A stretch of DNA of 64,000 bases from Bacteroides thetaiotaomicron VPI-5482 (GCF_000011065.1 NC_004663.1:2232001-2296000), one strand, 5' to 3'. Positions 54,679-63,550 are shown, counted from the first letter of the stretch. The notes: a model not told the origin generated them from the sequence alone. Numbers and translations: made by a program.

Positions 54679-54980
54679 AAAGCCCAGACTTTCGCAAGCC
54701 CGGGCTTTTGCATTCTTAAGCATCTTCTTATTAGTGGGGAATAAGGGGATTACATTAAAAGTAGTAATCTCGGGAAAATAAGACAGATACGCTAAGACTA
54801 TAAAGAAAATACCTGTGGGAAATAAGGGAGGTATCTTCTTATCATAGAGAGATACATATACCAAAAAATACTTTCGCAAGCATAATCTTATTATCTGCTA
54901 TCTCTCATGCAATCTTCACCATGTAGTGAAGAAAGAAAAGGAAGGGTATCTCCTGGCGTTATGGAATCAGAGATACCCTT
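54679..54980 (-). repeat. Hairpin array, segment 4 (3' side of second S-layer-like gene)
   Basis: Five hairpins between convergent genes. 54679-54708: AAAGCCC/GGGCUUU stem closed by CUUGCGAAAG on the minus strand, continuous through G-U pairs, likely the terminator. 54746-54771: GATTAC/GTAATC, the counterpart of GTTAC/GTAAC at 7764. 54803-54840: 12-bp stem with one G-U pair on the minus strand and loop CCCUUAUUUCCCAC. 54868-54883: AUGCUU/AAGUAU around GCGA. 54942-54980: perfect 11-bp stem AAGGGTATCTC. No gene lies in 54673-55071. Confidence 0.7.
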
Positions 54981-55071
54981 TGATTATTATTGGAGAAATA
55001 AAATGTTAGCTAACCATCATTTAAACGTAAATAAAATAATTAGTATCCATTTTAATTCTGCTAGTTTACAA

Positions 55072-58000
55072 TTAAATATCCGCAGCGTCTTGAGACAAAT
55101 CGATCTTAACTGTAACTTCATTATTACTTGCAAAGTCAGTGATTGTACCCCAGTTAGAGACAGCAGCTACATTCACTTTCAGAGTAATTGCAGATGCCAG
55201 ATTCTTACCTGCATCGGTCAGGGAAATCTTACCATCAGTTGTGATATTTACATATTTAGCTTTATCTGCATCAGCTGTAGCTATACTAAATACAGGTGCG
55301 GTGAAACCATATACACTAAGTGGTTTAGCTCCCCATTCAGTAGTACCCTGAGCTTTTTCAGCACCATCTGCCCACATCACTTTACCTCTATAGTCTGTCC
55401 AAGAAGCTGTTTTTGCAATATTCAATGTGCTGTTTAGATTATCTTTACCAAATGCTGCTGATTTAATTGTGAATGCCCATGTTCCACTGATCTCAGTCAG
55501 ATTAATTTTAGTTTCTACTGTACTATTGTCTAATGTAGCTTCGCCATATACAGTCTTGGCAACAATTACAATCGGGTTAATATCATCTGCATGTGCATTG
55601 TAAGTCTTGTCTACTGTCAATGTAGTACCATTGATAGAAGCGCCCTTCACAGCATCTTTCAGAGTAAGAGTAATATCTCCGCCTACTTTCTTAACAGCAG
55701 CCAACTGCGTAGCATAGTTAGTGTAAAGAGTGGCCAAATCTAAAGTGAAGCCAACACTTGTCGGTTTTTCATATGATCCCTGATAAGTCGGTTTCAATGT
55801 CATTGCACCTGCACTAACGATATTTCCATCAATTACAACTTTAATATCCTGATAGCTTACCTTCACGCTAGCTGAAACATTGATAACCTTCACTGCATCT
55901 ACCTGAATTTTCAATGTTGGAGAATATGTACCGGCTGCAGTTCCTTTAGGAACATTGATAGTCAAAGCATTCTTTTCACCAATAACAAATGTAACTCCCT
56001 TATCAGCAGTCGGAGTAAATTTGTCAACAGGAATAGCCTCATAGATATCTTTCGAACCAGCTGAAGTATACAATTCAGTCAGCGCATAAGCACTAGTTGA
56101 AGTTACTTTTGTTCCATCATACAAAACGTCAGTAGGAGCTACAGGTGTCAGATTCACTGTACCATCAGTATAATTAGCTGCCGTCACTTTTGCATAAGCT
56201 GTAGATTTGAATTCCTTCAAAGTATTGTCACCATCTTTTACAGCAACATAAGCCACAACTGTAGCTTCCTTACCTGCAGATTCAGCTGCATAATTTTTTA
56301 AAGACAATACACCATCTTCCAGTTTGTAACTTCCATCGCCATCCAAGATAACCGGAGCATCAGGATTAGTCATGTCTTTATCAAACTCATAACTTGTAAC
56401 AAGATTAGACAGATCTACATTTTCCGGATCTAAAGTAGCATTTCCACCATCTACAAATCTTGCTTTCAAAGCAACGCCTGCTTTATAATCAATCTTAGAT
56501 GCCTCTTTGTTGTAATAGATAGAACTAACTGTGCTATTAGTTGATTCTACTTGAATACCACTAATTGTTTTTGTTGTAACGATTACCGGGAAATAATTAG
56601 AGTTGATATTCGTAAAGTAGTCCGTACCTTTTATAGCAGTTTCCGCATTCTCCGGAACAGAATTTTTAGCTATGATATTTAAACAAACAGCATGACTCTG
56701 TTCGGTAGTAGTAGATATAACAAACGAAATAATACCTTCATCCGCATTTTCCACCTTACCTTCACCTTCAAAAATATTAGCAGCACGTGTAGTAATCTCC
56801 TGTGCATCGAATGATGCAGTATAATTATCGAAGAAGTTTTTAGCAGCAGAAACCGGAGAAACACGGAATTTCACAGTCACTGTATTATTAGAAGCTATCA
56901 AAGTCTTTTCCGTTTCACCTTCCGACACTACATAATAAGAAGAGAAATACACTTTACCTTCTGAATCTGATGGAACGAATGTTACACTTTGAACCATTGA
57001 TTTTAGTCCGTCAACATCAATTTCAAGTGCTAACAGACGTTTCTTTATATCTGCAATTTCACCATCATAACCTGCAAATTTGTCTTGTAAATGTGTATCG
57101 ATCAGTCCACCTAATTCTGTACCTTTTACGTAAGCATCCAAATCTGTGGTCTTCGCACATTTTGCAATTTCAGTTTGCAATGTTGTAATATCTTCCAAAG
57201 CACCAACAATTTTGTTTGCATTTTCAATTGTATTGTTCTCAGCAAGAGATGCAACGAGTACCTCAATTGTTTGTTGTTGATAGGTCTGAAGGGCTGTAAT
57301 ATCAGTAAAAATTTTCTTGTATGCAGCATCTTCCTTGCCTACATATGTATCAATCTTTTCCATTAAAGCTTCCATATCTGCGTTATACTTTTCAAGACTC
57401 AAGTATTCAGCTTTAATCTCAGCCATAATAGCAGCCTTGAATGTGCCGTCAACATATGTCTTTACAGCATTTACCTGTTCAGTAACTTCGGCAGATGTCA
57501 GATAGTCTACAAGAGCTTCATCCACATACGCTTTCACAGCCTCTGAATTCATATAATCATTCAACTGAGAAATGGTAACGAAATTCTTGTCAGCTTCTTC
57601 CAAAGCTTCAATTTTAGTTTTGATAGCATCCAAACCTTTGATCTTTTCATACAGATCAGCAATTTTCTCACCGTTTGCATTGATCAGTCCCTGCAATTCA
57701 GTTTTAACAGCAGCCAATTCCGTTGCAATCTTTTCTGCAGCATCAGCATCAGCTTTTTCTAAATCGGCTTGCAGTTTGTCAATTTTAGCTTGCAATTCTG
57801 TTTTTGCAGCTCCTACACTACTCTCAATAGATGCGTTTACTTTAGCAATAGCCTCATCCAGTTTGGTCTGCAGTTCTGTAAGTTTTATCGCATCTGCTTT
57901 GTTATTTAAAGCAGCTTGCAGGTCAGTAACTGTTTTCTTGAGCTCATCAAGTGCTGTTTTGTCTGCTTTACTTGCGATAGCATCCAATTGTGTCTGCAAT

Positions 58001-58188
58001 CCGGCTACTGCGCTATTAATAGCAGCAGTCATTGCTTCAGTTGTAACATCAGCACCTTTCTTGTTGATGGCATCAATCTGTTCCTGCACGTTTTTGATGT
58101 CATCATCGTAGTCCTTACAGCCTACGTAGGTGACGGTAGAAAGTGCTAACGCCCCGAAGAACATCACTTTTACAAATTTTCTTTTCAT
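55072..58188 (-). CDS. S-layer-like coiled-coil surface protein, phase-variable, paralogue 2
   Basis: A 1038-residue protein. The signal peptide ends at VGC (Cys24) followed by KDYDDDIKNVQEQID, nearly the same as the paralogue at 7862. A long heptad coiled coil spans about 28-380 (LQTQLDAIASKADKTALDELK-type repeats), longer than in paralogue 1. The C-terminal two thirds is beta-rich, Thr/Val/Asp-rich, and diverges from paralogue 1. It belongs to the BT1927-type surface-layer family. The promoter in the adjacent invertible segment points away from it, so it is predicted OFF here. No OmpA-like gene follows. Confidence 0.82.
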   Translation of the reverse strand: MKRKFVKVMFFGALALSTVTYVGCKDYDDDIKNVQEQIDAINKKGADVTTEAMTAAINSAVAGLQTQLDAIASKADKTALDELKKTVTDLQAALNNKADAIKLTELQTKLDEAIAKVNASIESSVGAAKTELQAKIDKLQADLEKADADAAEKIATELAAVKTELQGLINANGEKIADLYEKIKGLDAIKTKIEALEEADKNFVTISQLNDYMNSEAVKAYVDEALVDYLTSAEVTEQVNAVKTYVDGTFKAAIMAEIKAEYLSLEKYNADMEALMEKIDTYVGKEDAAYKKIFTDITALQTYQQQTIEVLVASLAENNTIENANKIVGALEDITTLQTEIAKCAKTTDLDAYVKGTELGGLIDTHLQDKFAGYDGEIADIKKRLLALEIDVDGLKSMVQSVTFVPSDSEGKVYFSSYYVVSEGETEKTLIASNNTVTVKFRVSPVSAAKNFFDNYTASFDAQEITTRAANIFEGEGKVENADEGIISFVISTTTEQSHAVCLNIIAKNSVPENAETAIKGTDYFTNINSNYFPVIVTTKTISGIQVESTNSTVSSIYYNKEASKIDYKAGVALKARFVDGGNATLDPENVDLSNLVTSYEFDKDMTNPDAPVILDGDGSYKLEDGVLSLKNYAAESAGKEATVVAYVAVKDGDNTLKEFKSTAYAKVTAANYTDGTVNLTPVAPTDVLYDGTKVTSTSAYALTELYTSAGSKDIYEAIPVDKFTPTADKGVTFVIGEKNALTINVPKGTAAGTYSPTLKIQVDAVKVINVSASVKVSYQDIKVVIDGNIVSAGAMTLKPTYQGSYEKPTSVGFTLDLATLYTNYATQLAAVKKVGGDITLTLKDAVKGASINGTTLTVDKTYNAHADDINPIVIVAKTVYGEATLDNSTVETKINLTEISGTWAFTIKSAAFGKDNLNSTLNIAKTASWTDYRGKVMWADGAEKAQGTTEWGAKPLSVYGFTAPVFSIATADADKAKYVNITTDGKISLTDAGKNLASAITLKVNVAAVSNWGTITDFASNNEVTVKIDLSQDAADI

Positions 58189-58251
58189 AACTACTTAAAA
58201 ATTACATTAATAATATATTATTAAACACTAAGTTTCAATAATGCCTGTCCC

Positions 58252-58271
58252 GTTACTTGGTAGGTAACGGG
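58252..58271. repeat. Left inverted repeat of invertible promoter, locus 2
   Basis: 20 bp, perfectly complementary to 58532-58551, containing GTTAC-N7-GTAAC with core TTGGTAG. It differs from the locus 1 repeat by one base in the core. Confidence 0.87.
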
Positions 58272-58485
58272 GAAACCTTTGTGGTAACCTTTATAAAGTA
58301 GTTTTTGTAGAAAACTGATTCAAAAAGAATCTAAATCTTTTACCCCTGCTTAGAAGCTGTAGCAGAGGGGAGAAAAATCTTTTGCCAAAATTTAAGGTTA
58401 ATATAGTCTTAATACAAAGAATCCGCAGTATTTGTTGTTTATGTGTTCTTTTTTTAGTGGTTTATCAGAGATTTTTTCAATTTTG

Positions 58486-58517
58486 TTTGCATGTTTTCCA
58501 AAATATGTCCATATTTG
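58486..58517 (+). promoter_or_regulatory. Promoter inside invertible segment, locus 2
   Basis: TTTGC (58486-58490), 19 bases, CATATTTG (58510-58517), identical in boxes and spacing to locus 1. Confidence 0.75.
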
Positions 58518-58531
58518 CAGTGCTATTCAGT

Positions 58532-58551
58532 CCCGTTACCTACCAAGTAAC
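58532..58551. repeat. Right inverted repeat of invertible promoter, locus 2
   Basis: Perfect 20-bp complement of 58252-58271; ends 10 bases from the recombinase stop. Confidence 0.87.
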
Positions 58552-58561
58552 AGGTTAGTAA

Positions 58562-59500
58562 TCAAACTATTATTCCGCCAGCAGAGCGTTTTACAAAATC
58601 AACGATCCTATTATTTGCTTCATCAATTTTCCTATTACGGAATGGCTTCAGATAAGTCTCTGTCACCGTAATGGAAGAATGCCCCATCGCCTCAGAAATG
58701 ATACCCGGATGAATTTCACAATAATAAGCTGTCGTAGCCCAGGTATGGCGGGCTGTATACGAACTAAGTTTGCTTTCCAGTCCCAGCCACTGACCTAACA
58801 ATTCCAAATGCTGATTGAAACTCCGCAGGGCTAACTGATATTCCCGATATGCTTCCTGACTTCCTTCAATGCTATGAAGAATTGGAAACAAATAAGGAGA
58901 ACTAAGATCCCGGCTTATGTGCTTTTCCAATAAAAGCATAGATTCCGGCGTCAAAGTCACTGATAAGGAACGACCGGTCTTACGCCGACGATACGTTATC
59001 ACGTTTCCTCTTAAATCGCTTTTACGCAAATAAGCCAAATCAACAAAAGGTAAACCACGAAGCAGAAACATCAGAATAAACAGTTCCTTCGTACGACGTA
59101 AATCTGAAGGAATTGTGGATGATTTCGACAAACGACTAAAAACTTTTCGCATATCTTCATCTTCCAGCGCACGCTTCCTGTCTGCACGTGTTCCTGTGTA
59201 AACAGAACGGAATAAATGCGGGATATATTCCGCTTTACGAAGATCAACTGCACGATTATAAACCGCACGCAACACACGAAGATAAGTGGAAACAGTATTC
59301 CAACTGGAACCACGACTGCGAAGATAGACTTCAAAATCTTTCAACCATTCGGGATTTACCTGATGAAAATCAAGATATCTGCTCCCATGAAAGGTTGTCA
59401 CAATGTTCAAAGTACTTCGATACACATGGGCAGTCCCAAAGTTTCCCTCTGCCCGTAGCCCATCGGCTACTTTCTTAAAAAATGAAATTAAATTCCCCAT
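58562..59500 (-). CDS. Tyrosine recombinase (promoter invertase), locus 2
   Basis: A 312-residue recombinase, closely similar along its length to the one at 11295-12242 (shared MGNLISF, LRxxGNxGTAHxYRS, TGTRADRKRAL, FLMFLLRG-PFVDLAYL). Catalytic residues visible: Arg in FLLRGLPF, Lys in RRRKTGR, Arg in SSYTARHTWAT, His in EAMGHSSI and Tyr in TETYLKPF. As in its paralogue, Tyr replaces the usual box-II His. The MGNLISF start at 59500 is chosen by comparison with its paralogue; the frame extends 13 codons further upstream. Confidence 0.9.
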   Translation of the reverse strand: MGNLISFFKKVADGLRAEGNFGTAHVYRSTLNIVTTFHGSRYLDFHQVNPEWLKDFEVYLRSRGSSWNTVSTYLRVLRAVYNRAVDLRKAEYIPHLFRSVYTGTRADRKRALEDEDMRKVFSRLSKSSTIPSDLRRTKELFILMFLLRGLPFVDLAYLRKSDLRGNVITYRRRKTGRSLSVTLTPESMLLLEKHISRDLSSPYLFPILHSIEGSQEAYREYQLALRSFNQHLELLGQWLGLESKLSSYTARHTWATTAYYCEIHPGIISEAMGHSSITVTETYLKPFRNRKIDEANNRIVDFVKRSAGGIIV

Positions 59501-60184
59501 TGCATAAACTATTAGATATACACTATAATATAAATACACTTCCTATTATTATAATAGGAGCGAACGGTCAAAAAAACAAAGACCTCTTGATAAAAGTTTG
59601 GAGGCAAAGAAACGAATTTTAATTGGATCAGCATCAAAAACACGTATTTTGTTGATTTCTGTTGCTTTTACGCATTATACCACAAGTTTTCAAACAAAGG
59701 TTTCACCCTTCACCTTTTCTTTGAAAACCTTTATTCATCAGTGATAGTGGGTGAAGGGAGGTACCTTCACCTCTTTCTTCAAACAAGTCAGATACAATCA
59801 ATAAGATGTTTAAAACAAACATTGAGAAGAAAAAAATAATCTATTAGCATCTTTCCATTAGGTTATAGCTAATGCAAATATCATTATAGCAAAAATAAAT
59901 TAGCTTATAGCAAAAGGAATGATACTTTCATGAACGAATGTCATTCTCAGTTCAAAGGGTGAATAACTAGTCCTTCACCCGATATCGCCGATAAATAAAG
60001 GATTTCGAAGGTAAAGTGAAGGTGAAGATAATATTTATAACATCTCCCGTATGGCAACTTAAAGCTATGCTTTAGCAACCATAAAGCATAGCTTTTGGAT
60101 ATCCAAAGCATTGCTTTATGAAAGCGAAGAATATTATAAACGAAGCTAAATGGCAGAAAGACTTTACCAACTAATTTTAAATAC
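59501..60184. other. Gene-free, repeat-rich region
   Basis: No supported gene. It holds a perfect palindrome (CCTATTAT-T-ATAATAGG, 59542-59558), a possible recombinase promoter (TTTG at 59605-59608, 20 bases, GGTCTTTG at 59577-59584, minus strand), repeated TTCACC / GGTGAA boxes (59701-60027, including the inverted pair GGTGAAGG / CCTTCACC at 59750-59771), and the palindromic element copy 2. Confidence 0.55.
60039..60109. repeat. Palindromic 70-bp element, copy 2
   Basis: AAAGCTATGCTTTA (60061-60074), 7-base spacer, perfect complement (60082-60095), followed by the palindrome TTGGATATCCAA. Copy 1 is at 6175-6243. Confidence 0.75.
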
Positions 60185-61747
60185 TTAGTTTCCTCCTTTT
60201 TCTACAACCCATTTCTCTATATTTCGTGTCTTGGCACTGAAATTCACTCCAATTTTGAACAACTCCCAATCATTGGATTCGAAAGGCTGAGCGTAATGTT
60301 TCTCATTTATCTGTAGCAATGCTTCCTCCGCTGTACCATCCAATTTAAACTCCATGATATAAACGAATTTATCTGTCTGGAGAACAAGATCAATACGTCC
60401 TTCACTAGTATGATATTCTGCTTTAACATAGAATCCGATTAACTTGAAAACAATAAAAAGAACATTTTGATAATGTAATTCCAAATCACGAATCAACTCA
60501 TAAGGTGTATCAGCAAAGAAACTTTGTAAACGTCGAAAGAAAGAATCATAATCTCCGGCTTCTATCTCACGAACAAATTTCTGAATTTCAAAAGAAGATT
60601 CCACTGCATTAGTATTAGCATAGAAAGGAAGCAAGAATTTAACAAACCCTTCTTCTACTTCACGGTTAGGAAATCCAAGACGATAAATACCAAAACGCTC
60701 ATCATATCCTTTTATAGTGAGATAACCACTCTGATAAATGACAGGTATCGGATTGTCGGAAGTAGAATCAACACTATTCAAGACTTCAGCACTCGTTTCT
60801 TCGTGCGCCATTCTCTGAAGATCATAATGATGTTTTTTTAATAATTCTACTAGATAGGTAGGTGTACCGGTTTCGAACCAATAGCTGCCAAATTCATTAC
60901 GTAAGAATGCATTGAGAAGACTAAACGGATTATACATGCCAATGGAATTATGAGTAAAATGGTAACCATCATAGTATTCACGCAATGCAACACATATTTC
61001 ATTATATGCCATTCCACGAGCATCTGCAAATTCAGAAAGTTCAACCTCCAGATTATCATGCAATTCTTGATCACTGACTCCACATATATCTATATATTGA
61101 TTCCACATGGAGATATCGTTGAGATTATTCAAATCGCTGAATACACTAACCTTACCAAACTTCGTTACACCTGTCAGCATGGCAAATTTAATATAGCCAT
61201 CCATCGACTTCATCACACCGTAGAAGGCTTTCAATGTATTCCGGTATTCTTCCTGCAACTCATCTCTACCAATGGCTTGCAACATCGGTTTGTCATACTC
61301 GTCGACAAGAATCACCACCCGCTGCCCTGTTTTTTCTGCGGCCAGTCTAATTAAAGTAACCAAACGGTCATCGATCGTTTCATCACTGGAACATGAACCG
61401 TATTGAGCTTCGTAAACAAGAAGTTGTCGATCTATCAGACGGATAAGGTCATTTTCAGTATCAAACTTTTTAGCATTCAGATCCAAATGAATAACCGGAT
61501 ATTCAATCCAGTCCTTCTCCAGACTCTCCATCGCCAATCCTTCGAAAAGTTCTTTTCTTCCTTTAAAATAAGCTTCAAGAGTAGATAACAGCAAACTTTT
61601 TCCAAAACGACGGGGACGACTTAGAAAATAATAACTGCCAGTCTTTACCAATTTATAAATCAACGCAGTTTTATCAATGTAAAAGTAACCATCTTTTCGA
61701 ATCTTTTCAAAGTTCTGTATACCGATAGGATAAATTTTACTACTCAT
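60185..61747 (-). CDS. AAA-ATPase-like protein with PD-(D/E)XK nuclease domain
   Basis: A 520-residue member of a family present in many copies in Bacteroides (AAA-ATPase_like plus PDDEXK_9, formerly DUF1703). It begins MSSKIYPIGIQNFEKIRKDGYFYIDKT. Walker A is RPRRFGKSLLLST (GKS at 49-51), Walker B VVILVDEYDKPM. The C-terminal nuclease-like domain has GRIDLVLQTDKFVYIMEFKLDG (D, E-x-K) and AEEALLQINEKHYAQPF. Function unproven; mobile-element or defence roles have been proposed for relatives. The start at 61747 is preferred over 61795 because the promoter box lies between them. Confidence 0.87.
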   Translation of the reverse strand: MSSKIYPIGIQNFEKIRKDGYFYIDKTALIYKLVKTGSYYFLSRPRRFGKSLLLSTLEAYFKGRKELFEGLAMESLEKDWIEYPVIHLDLNAKKFDTENDLIRLIDRQLLVYEAQYGSCSSDETIDDRLVTLIRLAAEKTGQRVVILVDEYDKPMLQAIGRDELQEEYRNTLKAFYGVMKSMDGYIKFAMLTGVTKFGKVSVFSDLNNLNDISMWNQYIDICGVSDQELHDNLEVELSEFADARGMAYNEICVALREYYDGYHFTHNSIGMYNPFSLLNAFLRNEFGSYWFETGTPTYLVELLKKHHYDLQRMAHEETSAEVLNSVDSTSDNPIPVIYQSGYLTIKGYDERFGIYRLGFPNREVEEGFVKFLLPFYANTNAVESSFEIQKFVREIEAGDYDSFFRRLQSFFADTPYELIRDLELHYQNVLFIVFKLIGFYVKAEYHTSEGRIDLVLQTDKFVYIMEFKLDGTAEEALLQINEKHYAQPFESNDWELFKIGVNFSAKTRNIEKWVVEKGGN

Positions 61748-61776
61748 ATTCTCAGGGATTTTTGATTTGCAATACA

Positions 61777-61784
61777 CAAAGATA
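61777..61784 (-). promoter_or_regulatory. -7 element of the AAA-ATPase gene promoter
   Basis: Exact TATCTTTG on the minus strand, 30 bases before the ATG at 61747, with CTTGG about 22 bases further upstream. Confidence 0.5.
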
Positions 61785-61842
61785 CTTCTTTCCAAACAAA
61801 TAACGCCAAGTTACACACAAAAGTTTCTATCACAAAGCTGCG

Positions 61843-61881
61843 CAAAAAAAGAACCGCCTCCCCCACAGGGAAAGCGGTTCC
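61843..61881 (-). terminator. Terminator of the groS-groL operon
   Basis: Minus-strand stem GAACCGC / GCGGTTC with a GC-rich interior, followed by a run of T residues. Confidence 0.85.
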
Positions 61882-61912
61882 ATACCTTATTTTTATGTCC
61901 GGAAAGGAAGAA

Positions 61913-63550
61913 TTACATCATTCCGCCCATGCCGCCCATTCCCGGAGCGCCCATCGGCATTTCTGGTTTATCTTCTTTCTTTTCCACGATCACACATTCT
62001 GTAGTCAGGAACATACCTGCGATAGAAGCTGCATTTTCAAGAGCCACACGAGCTACTTTAGCAGGATCTACTACACCGGCAGCATGCAGATTTTCGTAAA
62101 CATCCGTACGAGCATTGTAACCGAAGTCACCTTTACCTTCACGTACTTTCTGAACAACTACCGCACCTTCCTTGCCTGCATTGGCAACAATTTCGCGAAG
62201 CGGTTCTTCGATAGCACGTTTGATGATACCGATACCTGTTGTTTCATCCGCATTGTCCCCCTTCATGCCTTCAAGAGAATCGATAGCACGGATGTAAGCA
62301 ACGCCACCACCCGGGATGATACCTTCTTCGATAGCAGCGCGAGTTGCACGCAATGCATCGTCTACACGGTCTTTCTTTTCTTTCATTTCTACTTCAGAAG
62401 CAGCACCTACATAGAGAACTGCTACACCACCTGACAATTTAGCCAGACGTTCCTGCAATTTCTCACGGTCGTAATCTGATTTAGTAGCAACGATCTGAGC
62501 CTTGATCTGATCGCAACGTTCCTTGATGTTTTCTTTCACACCAGCACCGTTTACGATTGTTGTATAATCTTTAGATACTGTTACCTTGTCAGCAGTACCG
62601 AGCATTTCGATTGTAGCCTGTTCCAGTTTCAGACCTTTTTCCTCGCTGATTACCACACCACCTGTCAGGATAGCGATATCTTCCAGCATTTCTTTACGAC
62701 GGTCGCCGAAGCCCGGAGCCTTCACTGCACAAATCTTCAGCTGAGAACGCAGACGGTTTACTACCAATGTAGTCAACGCTTCGCTATCCACATCTTCTGC
62801 GATAACCAACAGAGGACGACCTGTCTGAACAGCCGGTTCGAGGATAGGCAAGAAATCTTTCAGATTAGAAATCTTCTTGTCGTAGATCAGAATGTAAGGT
62901 TTCTCCATCTCACATTCCATCTTTTCCGTATTAGTAACGAAATAAGCAGACAGATAACCGCGGTCGAACTGCATACCTTCTACTACACCGATAGTAGTGT
63001 CAGTACCTTTAGCTTCTTCGATAGTGATTACACCGTCCTTAGAAACTTTGCGCATAGCGTCAGCAATCAATTTACCGATTACCGGATCATTGTTAGCAGA
63101 TACAGTAGCAACCTGTTCGATCTTGTCGTAGTTGTCACCTACAGTTTCAGCTTGTGCCTTGATTGATTCTACCACTTTGGCAACAGCCTTGTCAATACCA
63201 CGTTTGATATCCATCGGGCTTGCACCGGCAGTCACATTCTTCAAACCTTCAGCTACGATAGCCTGAGCCAAAACAGTTGCAGTAGTTGTACCGTCACCTG
63301 CATCGTCACCAGTCTTAGAAGCGACTTCTTTCACCAGTTGTGCACCGGTATTTTGGTAAGCGTCTGCCAATTCGATCTCCTTTGCTACTGTCACCCCGTC
63401 TTTTGTGATGTGCGGAGCACCGAATTTCTTTTCGATGATAACGTTACGTCCTTTCGGGCCAAGAGTTACTTTTACTGCATTTGCCAATGCATCGACACCT
63501 TTTTTCAATTGGTCGCGGGCATCGATATTGAATAATATTTCTTTTGCCAT
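61913..63550 (-). CDS. groL: Chaperonin GroEL (60 kDa)
   Basis: A 545-residue chaperonin subunit forming the double-ring ATP-dependent folding chamber. Seen are VTLGPKGRNVIIEK, DGVTVAKEIEL, AGDGTTTATVLAQAIV (ATP site), the apical domain, GIIPGGGVAYIRA and the C-terminal GMGGMGGMM tail. Full family length. It follows groS by 44 bases. Confidence 0.99.
   Translation of the reverse strand: MAKEILFNIDARDQLKKGVDALANAVKVTLGPKGRNVIIEKKFGAPHITKDGVTVAKEIELADAYQNTGAQLVKEVASKTGDDAGDGTTTATVLAQAIVAEGLKNVTAGASPMDIKRGIDKAVAKVVESIKAQAETVGDNYDKIEQVATVSANNDPVIGKLIADAMRKVSKDGVITIEEAKGTDTTIGVVEGMQFDRGYLSAYFVTNTEKMECEMEKPYILIYDKKISNLKDFLPILEPAVQTGRPLLVIAEDVDSEALTTLVVNRLRSQLKICAVKAPGFGDRRKEMLEDIAILTGGVVISEEKGLKLEQATIEMLGTADKVTVSKDYTTIVNGAGVKENIKERCDQIKAQIVATKSDYDREKLQERLAKLSGGVAVLYVGAASEVEMKEKKDRVDDALRATRAAIEEGIIPGGGVAYIRAIDSLEGMKGDNADETTGIGIIKRAIEEPLREIVANAGKEGAVVVQKVREGKGDFGYNARTDVYENLHAAGVVDPAKVARVALENAASIAGMFLTTECVIVEKKEDKPEMPMGAPGMGGMGGMM

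Larger units (their letters stand above)
58252..58551. promoter_or_regulatory. Invertible promoter segment, locus 2 (OFF orientation)
   Basis: A 300-bp segment, the same length as in locus 1, with the promoter near its right end directed away from the S-layer gene. It shares with locus 1 the promoter, about 60 bases upstream of it, and a bulged stem-loop (58343-58371, CCCCTGCT...AGCAGAGGGG). The left halves differ. A 63-base AT-rich leader (58189-58251) separates it from the S-layer ATG. Confidence 0.85.

Noticed and set aside
5451..54980. Hairpin arrays considered as integron attC sites
   Set aside because: No conserved core sites of the attC type, no integron integrase, and the genes between are long operonic genes, not promoterless cassettes.
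57572..58111. 179-codon plus-strand frame opposite the second S-layer-like gene
   Set aside because: Low-complexity Ser/Ala/Val-rich translation caused by the coiled-coil codons on the other strand; no start signal or family resemblance.
55072..58188. Second S-layer-like gene being frameshifted or a pseudogene
   Set aside because: It is one open frame of 1038 codons with signal peptide and coiled coil; its apparent silence is explained by promoter orientation.
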